From assembly GCF_029894125.1 (NCBI RefSeq), contig NZ_JARXYZ010000021.1, positions 62,001-126,000 on the forward strand: DNA of 64,000 bases, given 5' to 3'. Source of the stretch: Kitasatospora sp. MAA19 (lineage in GTDB: Bacteria; Actinomycetota; Actinomycetes; Streptomycetales; Streptomycetaceae). The translations under genes and the position numbers were made by a program. Under the pieces are notes generated by a model, which worked only from the letters and a program-made list of their open reading frames with translations, searched no databases and was not told the origin of the DNA. Below, one piece after another: positions 24,395 to 36,300 of the stretch (its first letter is position 1; every line of letters begins with the position of its first letter).

Positions 24395-27300
24395 TCACTC
24401 TCCAAGCTTCTCGGCGAGCACGGAGGCGATCCGTGCGATGGGTTCCGGACGGGTCAGCTCGCCGTGCGCGCAGGCGAGGCGGTGGGGCTCGATCCGGCCG
24501 TCCAGGTACGGCCGCCAGGACTGCTCGTAGGGCCAGTCGGCGGGCTTGTCGAGGGTCGCGCCGAAGAAGACGGCGTCGCCCCGGTAACGGCCGGGCACGT
24601 GCTCGGCCATGAGCTTGCGGTGCCGCTCGAACACGCCGGGCAGCTCGGCGGCGGTCTCCCCCAGGACGGCGGCCAGCTCGGCCTGGCCGCGCCCGGCCTC
24701 CGGGTCGTAGCCCAGGGACAGCAGCAACTCGGCCAGGGTGTCGACGGGTTCGTCCTGCCCCGGCCCGTCGGCGGCCGCCGGACCGTGGCCGGTGACCGGT
24801 GCGCCGTCGAGCAGGGCGAGCACACCGACCGGTGCGCCCTCGGCCTGGAGCCGGACGGCCATCTCCTGGGCGACGACCGCCCCGAAGGACCAGCCGAGCA
24901 GGTGGTACGGGCCGGCGGGCCACACCGCGCGGATCTGCCGCACGTAGTCCTCGGCGATCTCCGCGACGCTCGCCGGTGCTGCCCCGCGCAGGCCGCGGGC
25001 CTGCAGACCGTAGACCGGGCGTTCGGCCCCGAGGTGCGGCAGCAGGCCGGAGTAGACCCAGCTGATGCCGGCGGCCGGGTGGACGCAGAACAGCGGGGCC
25101 AGGCCGCCACCGGTGCGCAGCGGCAGCAGGACGTCCAGGGCGTCGGCGGCCGGCCCGGCACCGAGCCGGTCGGCCAGTCCCGCGACGGTCGGCGCCTCGA
25201 ACAGTGCGCGCATCCCGAGGTCGGCGCCGAGGGCGGTGCGGATCCGGGCGAGCAGCTTCATCGCGAGCAGGGAGTGGCCGCCGAGTGCGAAGAAGTCGTC
25301 GTCGATGCCGACCCCGGCGATCCCCAGGACCTCGGCGAACAGCCCGCAGAGGACCCGCTCCTGTTCGGTGCGCGGTGCGCGGCCCCGGGCGAGTTCGGCG
25401 AAGTCCGGCGCGGGCAGGGCCCGGTGGTCAAGCTTGCCGCTGCCGGTGAGCGGCAGGGCGTCGAGCGGGACGACGGCGGCCGGCACCATGTAGCCGGGCA
25501 GGAGCCCGCCCGCGAAGGCCCGCAGGCCGGCCGGGTCCAGCCGGCCATCGGTCACCGCGTAGGCGACCAGACGGGTGCCCGCCGCGCGGTCCTCGACCGG
25601 GCGGACGACGGCCGCCGACACCTGGGGGTGCCGCCGCAGGACCTGTTCGATCTCGCCGAGTTCGATCCGGAAGCCGCGGATCTTGACCTGCTGGTCGGTA
25701 CGGCCGAGGTACTCCAGTTCGCCGTCCCGCGAGCGGCGCACCAGGTCGCCGGTGCGGTACATCTGCGCGCCGGGCGCGAACGGGCAGGCCACGAACCGCT
25801 CCGCGGTCAGCCCCGGCCGGTTCAAGTACCCCCGGGCCAGAGCGGCCCCCGCCAGGTACAGCTCACCCGCCACCCCGACCGGCACCGGGTTCAACCGCTC
25901 GTCCAGCACATAGGCACGCGTCCCGGCGACCGTACGGCCCAGCACCGGCCGCTCCGAGGCCGCCAGCGGCTGGACGAGCGTGTCCACCGTCGCCTCCGTC
26001 GGCCCGTACAGGTTGTACGCCTCCGTCGCCGGCGCCTCCCGCAACCGCGACCACAGCGCCTGCCCGACCGCCTCACCACCGAGCAGTAACAGCTCCGGCG
26101 CCGCCGCCGGCTCGGCCAACAGCCCCTCCTCCAGCAGCTGTTCGGCGTAGGACGGCGTCACCTCCAGCACCCCGATACCGCGCTCGCGGACCTGACGCAC
26201 CAGCGCTGTCGCGTCCCGGCGCACCTCGTCACCGACCAGGTGCAGCTCATGCCCGGCCACCAGCCACAACAGGCCGTCCCAGGAGGCGTCGAAGCAGAGC
26301 GAGGCCGTCAACGCGACCCGCGACCGCTCCCGGCCCGCCATCACACCGGCACGGTGGGCCGCCAACAGCGCGGCCAGGCTCCCGTGCGACACCACCACAC
26401 CCTTGGGGCGACCCGTCGAACCCGAGGTGTGGATCACATACGCCGCGTCCTGCCCGGTGGCGCGGGGGGCCGGGTCACTCACGGGGCCGTGTCCGTCGTC
26501 GGCGACGTCCAGCGTCCGCAGGCCCGCCAGGACCTCTGGCAGCGGCCACCGCGGGTCGGTCAGCACCAGCGACGGACGGGAGTCCGCCAGGACGCCGGCG
26601 GTGCGGTCGGCCGGATACTCGGCGTCCAGCGGCAGGTACACCCCGCCGGCCTTCAGCACCGCCAGCAGCCCCACCACCGACTCCACCGAACGCGGCAGCG
26701 CCAGCGCCACCACCGACTCCGGCCCCACCCCCGCGGCGATCAGCCGGTGCGCCAGCCGATTCGCCCGCACGTTCAACTCCGCGAAGGTCAACGCCCGGGC
26801 GCCGCACACCAGGGCCACCGCGTCCGGCATCCGCGCCGCCTGCTCCTCGAACACCGCCGGCACCAGCGGCACCCGCGACGGCAGCGACGTGAACCCACCA
26901 CCGAGCAGCGCGGCCCGCTCGTCCGCCGCCAACAGCTCCACCCGGCCCAGCGGCAACTCCGGGCTCTCCACCACGGCCCGCAGCAGCCGCCCGAACCGCA
27001 CCGCCAGCGACTCCACCGTCTCCCGGTCGAACAGATCCGTCGCGAAGTCGATCGCGCACTCCAGGCCGGCGGGCTCGCCGTCCGCGTCGAAGGTCTCGCC
27101 CATGCCGATGCTCAGATCGAACTTGGCCACCGATCCGGCCGTCGACTGCACGGTGGCGGGCAGGGCACCGAGGGTGAGCGGCGCGGAGGCCGTCCGGTCG
27201 CCTTCCAGCAGCAGCATCACCTGGAACAGGGGGTGGCGGGCCAGCGAGCGCGCCGGGTTCAACTCCTCCACCAGCCGCTCGAACGGCACGTCCTGATGAC

Positions 27301-30300
27301 CGAACGCCCCCAGATCCGTCTCCCGCACCCGGCCCAGCAGTTCGGCGAAACTCGGATCACCCGACGTGTCCGTCCGCAGCACCAACGTGTTGACGAAGAA
27401 CCCCACCAACTCGTCCAACGCCTCGTCCGAACGCCCCGCCACCACCGTACCGATCGGCAGGTCCGTCCCCGCACCCAACCGCGTCAACAAAGCCGCCAAC
27501 GCCGCCTGCACCGTCATGAACAACGTCACCCGATGCTCACGCGACAACCCCACCAGCCCACGGTGCAACCCCACACCCAACGGCAGCACCACCCGGTCAC
27601 CCCGATGCGACGCCACCACACCACGCGGACGATCCACCGGCAACACCAACTCCTCCGGAAGACCCCCCAACACCCCACGCCAATAATCCAGTTGGCGCGA
27701 GATCACGCTCTCCGCGTCCGACTCCTCCCCCAACAACCCCCGCTGCCACACCGCATAATCCGCGTACTGCACCGGCAACGGCTCCCCCACCGACACCCCA
27801 CCACCACACCGCACCCCGTACGCCACCGACAGATCCCGCAACAACGGACCCATCGACCAACCGTCACCGGCGATGTGGTGCAGCACCAGCACCAGGAGGT
27901 CTCCGTCGGCCCCGCCCGGGATCACCTGGGCGCGCATCGGCAGGTCGGCGGCCAGGTCGAACGGCCGGTCGACGCAGCTCTCGGGGTCGGTGCCCACCGG
28001 CAGGACCTCGACGGCGATCCGGGCCTCGTCCGGCGGCAGGATCCGCTGGTACGGCTCACCGTCCGCCTCGGCCACGAGCGTGCGCAGGCTCTCGTGCCGC
28101 GCCACCACGTCCCCCAGCGCCGCCTCCAACGCCGCCACGTCCAGCTCACCGTCCAGCCGCAGCACCACGGGGAGGTTGTAGAGCGCGCTCGGGCCCTCCA
28201 TCCGGTCGATCAGCCACAACCGCTGCTGCGCGAACGACAACGGCACCCGCTCCGGACGCCCGACACCCCCCGCCAACACCGGCCGGCCGACCCCGGCACC
28301 CGAACGCGCCGCCAGCCCGGCCACCGTCGGCGCCTCGAACACGTCCCGCACCCCCAGCTCCACCCCCAACACCGACCGCACCCGGCTCAACAACCGCGTC
28401 GCCAGCAGGGAATGACCACCGAGCACGAAGAAGTCGTCGTCGACACCCACCCCATCGACACCGAGAACCTCCGCGAACAACCCGCAGAGGATCTCCTCCT
28501 GCGCCGTCCGCGCCGCCCGACCGCCCACCGTGAACTCCGCGAAGTCCGGCGCCGGCAGGGCCCGGTGGTCCACCTTCCCGCTGCCGGTGAGCGGCAGGGC
28601 GTCGAGCGGGACGACGGCGGCCGGCACCATGTAGCCGGGCAGTGTCCGGGCGACGAACTCCCGCAGGTCGAGGGCGATCCCGGGGATCTGCTCGGTGACC
28701 GCGCAGTAGGCCACCAGCCGGCGGTCGCCACCGTCGCTCTCCCGCGTGGTGACGACCGCCTGGCGCACGGCGTCGTGGCGGACCAGCACCTGTTCGATCT
28801 CGCCGAGTTCGATCCGGAAGCCGCGGATCTTGACCTGCTGGTCGGTACGGCCCAGGTACTCCAGTTCACCGTCCCGCGAGCGGCGCACCAGGTCACCCGT
28901 GCGGTACATCTGCGCGCCGGACGCGAACGGGCAGGCCACGAACCGCTCCGCGGTCAGCCCCGGCCGGTTCAGGTACCCCCGGGCCAGAGCGGCCCCCGCC
29001 AGGTACAGCTCACCCGCCACCCCGACCGGCACCGGGTTCAACCGCTCGTCCAGCACATAGGCACGCGTCCCGGCGACCGTACGGCCCAGCACCGGCCGCT
29101 CCGAGGCCGCCAGCGGCTGGACGAGCGTGTCCACCGTCGCCTCCGTCGGCCCGTACAGGTTGTACGCCTCCGTCGCCGGCGCCTCCCGCAACCGCGACCA
29201 CAGCGCCTGCCCGACCGCCTCACCACCGAGCAGCAACAGCTCCGGCGCCGCCGCCGGCTCGGCCAACAGCCCCTCCTCCAGCAGCTGTTCGGCGTAGGAC
29301 GGCGTCACCTCCAGCACCCCGATACCGCGCTCGCGGACCTGACGCACCAGCGCTGTCGCGTCCCGGCGCACCTCGTCACCGACCAGGTGCACCTCATGCC
29401 CGGCCACCAGCCACAACAGGCCGTCCCAGGAGGCGTCGAAGCAGAGCGAGGCCGTCAACGCGACCCGCGACCGCTCCCGGCCCGCCATCACACCGCCACG
29501 GTGCGCCGCCAACAGCGCGGCCAGGCTCCCGTGCGACACCACCACACCCTTGGGACGACCCGCCGAACCCGAGGTGTGGATCACATACGCCGCGTCCCCA
29601 GCAGAGGCCCGCGCGGCGGGGTTCGACTCCGGACCGGCCGCGTCACCGGCCGTGTCCCCGGCCTCGACCACGGTCAGGCCGGTCAGCAGCTCCGGGTGCG
29701 GCCAGCGGTCGTCGGTGAGGACGAGTACGGGCTGCGCGTCGGCGAGCGTGTGCGCGGTACGGTCGGCCGGATACTCGGCGTCCAGCGGCAGGTACACCCC
29801 GCCGGCCTTCAGCACCGCCAGCAGCCCCACCACCGACTCCACCGAACGCGGCAGCGCCAGCGCCACCACCGACTCCGGCCCCACCCCCGCGGCGATCAGC
29901 CGGTGCGCCAGCCGATTCGCCCGCACATTCACCTCACCGAACGTCAGGCGCTCCGCGCCGCACACCAGGGCCACCGCATCCGGCATCCGCGCCGCCTGCT
30001 CCTCGAACACCGCCGACACCAGCGGCACCCGCGACGGCAGCGACGTGAACCCGCCGCCCACCAGCGCGGCCCGCTCCTCCGCCGCCAACAGCTCCACCCG
30101 GCCCAGCGGCAACTCCGGGCTCTCCACCACGGCCCGCAGCAGCCGCCCGAACCGCACCGCCAGCGACTCCACCGTCTCCCGGTCGAACAGATCCGTCGCG
30201 AAGTCGATCGCGCAGTCGATCCCGGCGGGTTCGCCGTCCGGGCCGAAGACTTCCTCCATGATCACGTTGAGGTCGAACTTGGCGACCCCGGTCCCGGCCG

Positions 30301-33300
30301 GCAGTGCCTCGACGCGCAGTCCGGGCAGGTCCAGTTCGGCGCCCTCGTTGCTCTGCAGGACGAGCATCACCTGGAACAGGGGGTGGCGGGCCAGCGAGCG
30401 CGCCGGGTTCAACTCCTCCACCAGCCGCTCGAACGGCACGTCCTGATGACCGAACGCCCCCAGATCCGACTCCCGCACCCGGCCCAGCAGTTCGGCGAAA
30501 CTCGGATCACCCGACGTGTCCGTCCGCAGCACCAACGTGTTGACGAAGAACCCCACCAACTCGTCCAACGCCTCGTCCGAACGCCCCGCCACCACCGTAC
30601 CGATCGGCAGGTCCGTCCCCGCACCCAACCGCGTCAACAAAGCCGCCAACGCCGCCTGCACCGTCATGAACAACGTCACCCGATGCTCACGCGACAACCC
30701 CACCAGCCCACGGTGCAACCCCACACCCAACGGCAGCACCACCCGGTCACCCCGATGCGACGCCACCACACCACGCGGACGATCCACCGGCAACACCAAC
30801 TCCTCCGGAAGACCCCCCAACACCCCACGCCAATACTCCAGTTGGCGCGAGATCACGCTCTCCGCGTCCGACTCCTCCCCCAACAACCCCCGCTGCCACA
30901 CCGCATAATCCGCGTACTGCACCGGCAACGGCTCCCCCACCGACACCCCACCACCACACCGCACCCCGTACGCCACCGACAGATCCCGCAACAACGGACC
31001 CATCGACCAACCGTCACTGACGATGTGGTGCAGCACCAGGAGCAGCACGTGGCTCTCCTCGGCCGTCCTCAGCAGGGTCGCGCGGAAGGGCGGTTCAGCC
31101 GCCAGGTCGAAGGGACGGCGGGACTCCTCGTCCACCGCGCCGGCCAGCGCGTCAGCCGGGCAGTCCCGGCATTCGACGGAGATCCGGGCCTCGTCCGGCG
31201 GCAGGATCCGCTGGTACGGCTCACCGTCCGCCTCGGCCACGAGCGTGCGCAGGCTCTCGTGCCGCGCCACCACGTCCCCCAGCGCCGCCTCCAACGCCGC
31301 CACGTCCAGCTCACCGTCCAGCCGCAGCGCGACCGGCACGTTGTAGAGCGCGCTCGGGCCCTCCATCCGGTCGATCAGCCACAACCGCTGCTGCGCGAAC
31401 GACAACGGCACCCGCTCCGGACGCCCGACACCCCCCGCCAACACCGGCCGACCGACCCCGGCACCCGAACGCGCCACCAGCCCAGCCACCGTCGGCGCCT
31501 CGAACACATCCCGCACCCCCAGCTCCACCCCCAACACCGACCGCACCCGGCTCAACAACCGCGTCGCCAGCAGGGAATGACCACCGAGCACGAAGAAGTC
31601 GTCGTCGACACCCACCCCATCGACACCGAGAACCTCCGCGAACAACCCGCAGAGGATCTCCTCCTGCGCCGTCCGCGCCGCCCGACCGCCCACCACGGAC
31701 TCCGCGAAGTCCGGCGCCGGCAGCGCGGAGCGGTCCAGCTTGCCGTTGGCGTTGAGCGGCAGCGCCTCCAGCCCCACGAAGGCGGCCGGCACCATGTGGG
31801 CGGGCAGTTCGGCCGCGAGGGCGGCGCGCAGCCCGGCCGGGTCCGACGCGGCCGGGCCGACCAGGTAGGCGACCAGCCGCGCCCCGCCCGGGCCCTGCTC
31901 GTACGGCAGCACCGCGGCCTGGAGCACGCCCGGCTGCGCGGTCAGCGCGGTCTCGATCTCGCCGAGTTCGATCCGGAAGCCGCGGACCTTGACCTGCTGG
32001 TCGGTACGGCCGAGGTACTCCAGGTCCCCGTCCGGGCGGCGGCGCACCAGGTCACCCGTGCGGTACATCCGCCCTCCTCGCCCGCCACCGGGCAGGAGGG
32101 GCCCGTCGGGCTCGAACGGGCAGGCCACGAACCGCTCCGCGGTCAGCCCCGGCCGGTTCAGGTACCCCCGGGCCAGACCCGCCCCCGCCAGGTACAGCTC
32201 ACCGGGCACCCCGACCGGCACCGGGTTCAGCTGCCCGTCCAGCACGTAGCCGCGGTGGTTGCCGAGCGGGTGGCCGACCAGCGGGCGCTCGCTGTCGGCG
32301 AGGCGGTGGTACAGGGCGTCGACGGTGCACTCGGTCGGGCCGTAGACGTTGTACGCGATCAGGTCCGGAGCGTCCCGCAGGGTGGTCCACAGGGCCTGGC
32401 CGGTGGCCTCGCCGCCGAGCATCAGCAGGGCGGGCGGGCAGCGGGTGAGCAGTCCCTCCTCGATCAGCTGGTCCGCGTAGGTGGGCGTGAGGTCGAGGAC
32501 GTCGATCCCGGTGCGCTCGGCGTGGCGCACCAGCGCGGCCGCGTCGCGGCGCACGTCGTCGCCGACCAGGTGCAGCTCGTGCCCGGCCGCGAGCCAGAGG
32601 AAGCCCTCCAGGGAGGTGTCGAAGGACAGCGAGGCGGTGAGCGCGACCGTCAGCCGGCGGCCCGGCCGGGCACGCTCGGCGGCGGCCACGGTCTCGGCAC
32701 GGTGGAAGGCCAGCAGATTGGCGACGTTGCCGCAGGAGACCACGACGCCCTTGGGCCTGCCGGTGGAGCCGGAGGTGTAGATGACGTAGGCGGCGTGCCC
32801 CGGATGGGCGGTGCCGGGCAGGTCGTGGGCGTCGTGGAAGGCCCACAGCTCCTCGTCGACGGGCAGCACGGTGCGTCCGTCCAGCGCCTCGGCGAGCGGC
32901 CAGCGGGCGTCGGTGAGCACGACCGCCGGGGCGGAGTCAGCCAGCATGTAGGCGATCCGCTCCGCCGGGTACTCCGGGTCCAGCGGCAGGAAGGCCGCGC
33001 CGGCCTTCAGCGTCGCCAGCGCGGCGACCACCGACTCCACCGAGCGCGGCAGGGCGAGGGCGACCACGGTGTCCGGTCCGGCGCCCTCGTCGAGGAGGGC
33101 GCGGGCCAGCCGGTTGGCCCGGGCGTTCAGCTCCGCGAAGGTCAGCGAATCCGGCCCGCAGACCAGGGCGACGGCCCCGGGGGTGCGCGCGGCCTGCTCC
33201 TCGAACACCGTCAGGTAGGGCGTGTCGGCGTCCGGCAGCGCCGTGTCGTTCCATCCGGCGAGGGTGTCCCGCTCGGCCTCGCCCCGCACCTCCAGGGCGG

Positions 33301-36300
33301 TGACCGGGCGCTCGGGGTCCTCGACCGCCTGGCGCAGGATCAGCTCCAGGGCGGCGGCGAGCCGCCGGACCGTCTCCGGGTCGAACAGGTCGGTCGCGTA
33401 CTCCAGGCCGCCGCTCAGCCCGGCCGGGGAGCCGCCGGCGGCGAACCGCTCGACCAGGCTGAGGGTGAGGTCGAAGGTCGCGGTGCCGAAGTCGACCGGC
33501 GCCTCGGTCACGGTGATGCCGGGCAGGTCCGGCCCGTCCTCGGGGGTGCCGGCGAAGGCCAGCATCACCTGGAACAGGGGGTGGCGGGCCAGCGACCGGG
33601 CCGGGTTCAGCTCCTCGACCAGCGACTCGAACGGCAGGTCCTGGTGCTCGTAGGCCGCGAGGTCGGTGTCCCGGACGCGGCGCAGCAGTTCGGCGAAGCT
33701 CGGCCGGCCGGAGAGGTCGGTGCGCAGCACGAGGGTGTTGGCGAAGTAGCCGACCAGGTCGGTGACGGCCTCGTCGAGGCGGCCGGCCATCGGGGTGCCG
33801 ATCGGCAGGTCGGTGCCGGCGCCGAAGCGGTGCAGCAGGGTGGCGTAGGCGGCCTGGAGGACCATGAACAGGGTCGTGCCGTGCTCGGTGGCGAGCGCGC
33901 CGAGGCGGGCGTGCAGCTCGGCGTCGAGCTCCACCGGGACGACGGCGCCGCGGTGGGTGGCGACCGGCGGCCGGGGCCGGTCCAGCGGCAGTGGCAGCTC
34001 GTCGGGCAGGTCGGCCAGCGCGTCGCGCCAGTAGGCGAGTTGGCGGGCGGCCAGGCTCTCGGGGTCGTCCTCGTCGCCGAGCAGGGCGTGCTGCCAGAGC
34101 GCGTGGTCGGCGTACTGGACGGGCAGCGGCTCCCAGGCGGGGGCGCGGCCGGCGAGGCGGGCCCGGTAGGCGTCGGCGAGGTCGCGGTAGAGCGGGCCCA
34201 GCGAGGCGCCGTCCCCGGCGATGTGGTGCAGGACGAGGACCAGGACGTGCTCGTCCGGGCCCTCGGGCCGCAGGTAGGCGTGCACCGGCAGGTCGACGGC
34301 CAGGTCGAAGGTGTGGCGGGCGAGTTCGTCCAGCGGGCGGTCGGTGGTGGTGAGCAGCGGGGCCGTCGGCCCGTCGAGGACGCGCTGGTGGGGGGTGCCG
34401 TCGTGGTCGGCGAAGACGGTGCGCAGGGCCTCGTGCCGCCGGACGGTGTCGCCGAGGGCGTCCGCCAGGGCGGCGGGGTCGAGCGGGCCGCGCAGCCGCA
34501 GGGCGAGGGTCACGTTGTAGGTGGCGGCGGGGCCCTCCGCCTGGGCGAGGAACCAGAGGCGGCGCTGGGCGAAGGAGAGCGGCACCCGCTCGGGCCGGGT
34601 CGCGGGCCGCAGGGCCGGACGGGCCGGGGCGGGGGTGTCGGCGGCGCGGTCGGCGAGCCGGTCGACGAGCCCGGCGACGGTGGGGGCCTGGAAGAGGTCG
34701 CCGATGGTGAGCTCGATGCCGAGGTCGGTGCGGGCCCGGCCGGTGAGGCGGGTGGCGAGCAGCGAGTGGCCGCCGAGGGCGAAGAAGTCGTCGTCGATGG
34801 TGATGTCGTCGATGCCGAGCAGTTCACCGAAGAGCTCGCACAGCGCCCGTTCGCGCTCGTCGCGCGGCGCGCGGCCGGTGTCGGCCGCGGCGAGGTCGGG
34901 GGCGGGCAGGGCCCGGCGGTCGACCTTGCCGTTGGCGTTGAGCGGCAGGGCGTCGAGGACGACGACGGCCGCGGGGACCATGTAGCCGGGCAGCGTGGTA
35001 CCGGCGAAGGTGCGCAACTCGGCCGGGGTGAGCGAGGGTTCGGCGGTGCAGTAGGCGACCAGCCGGGTGTCGCCGGGGCGGTCCTCGCGGGCGATCACGA
35101 TGACCTGGCGGACGGCGGGGTGGCGGGAGAGCGCCGCCTCGATCTCGCCGAGTTCGATCCGGAAGCCGCGCAGCTTGACCTGCCCGTCGATCCGGCCGAG
35201 GAACTCCACCGCGCCGTCGGCGCGCAGCCGGACGAGGTCGCCGGTGCGGTACATCCGCTCCCCGGGCGCGTACGGGCAGGCGACGAACCGTTCGGCCGTC
35301 AGGCCGGGCCGGTTGAGGTAGCCGCGGGCCAGGCCGGCGCCGGCGATGTACAGCTCGCCCGGGACGCCGGGCGGGACGGGGCGCAGCCGGGCGTCGAGGA
35401 CGTGGCTGCGCATGTTGTCGAGCGGGCCGCCGATCGGCACCCGGGGGCCCGTGAGGTCGGCGTGGGTGAGCGGGTGGTGGGTGGCGAAGGTGGTGGTCTC
35501 GGTGGGCCCGTAGACGTGGGCGAGCAGCAGGTCGGGGCAGGCGTCCAGGACGCGCCGCAGCAGGGTGGCGGAGGCGGCCTCGCCGCCGGTGCAGACGACG
35601 CGCAGGGCGGCGAAGGTCTCCGGGGCCTGCTCGGCGACGAGGTCGAACAGGGCCTTGGTGAGGAAGACGGCGGTGACGTCGTGGCGGGTGGTGACGGCGT
35701 GCAGGGCGGTGGCGTCGAGGGCGCCGGGCGGGGCGACCACGACGGTGCCGCCGGCCAGCAGGGGCGTCCAGATCTCGTAGGTGGCGGCGTCGAAGGCGTG
35801 CGGGGAGTGCAGCAGGACCCTGCGGTGCCGGCCGTCCTGCCAGCGCCGGTCGGCGGCGAGGTCGAGGACGTCGCGGTGGCGCACGGCGACGCCCTTGGGG
35901 CGGCCGGTGGAGCCGGAGGTGTACATCGCGTAGGCGAGCTGGTCCGGGTGGACGGGCACGCCGGGGCGGTGGGTGGGAGCGCCGGCCTCGTCGCCGGGGC
36001 GGACGACCACGGCGCGGTGCGGGAAGCCCGCGTCGGTGCGGTCGGTGAGCAGCACGGGGGCGCCGGTGTCGGCGAGCACGCCGGTCATCCGCTCGGGCGG
36101 CAGGCCGGGGTGCATGGGGACGTAGCAGCCACCGGCCTTGAGGACCGCCAACGTGGCGACGACGACCTCGACGGAGCGCTCCATCAGCATCGCGACGGGG
36201 GTCTCGGGGCCTACGCCGAGGGCGATCAGGTGGTGGGCGAGGCGGTTGGCGCGGAGGTCGAGTTCGGCGTAGCAGAGGGTGCCGCCGTCGTGGGCGAGGG

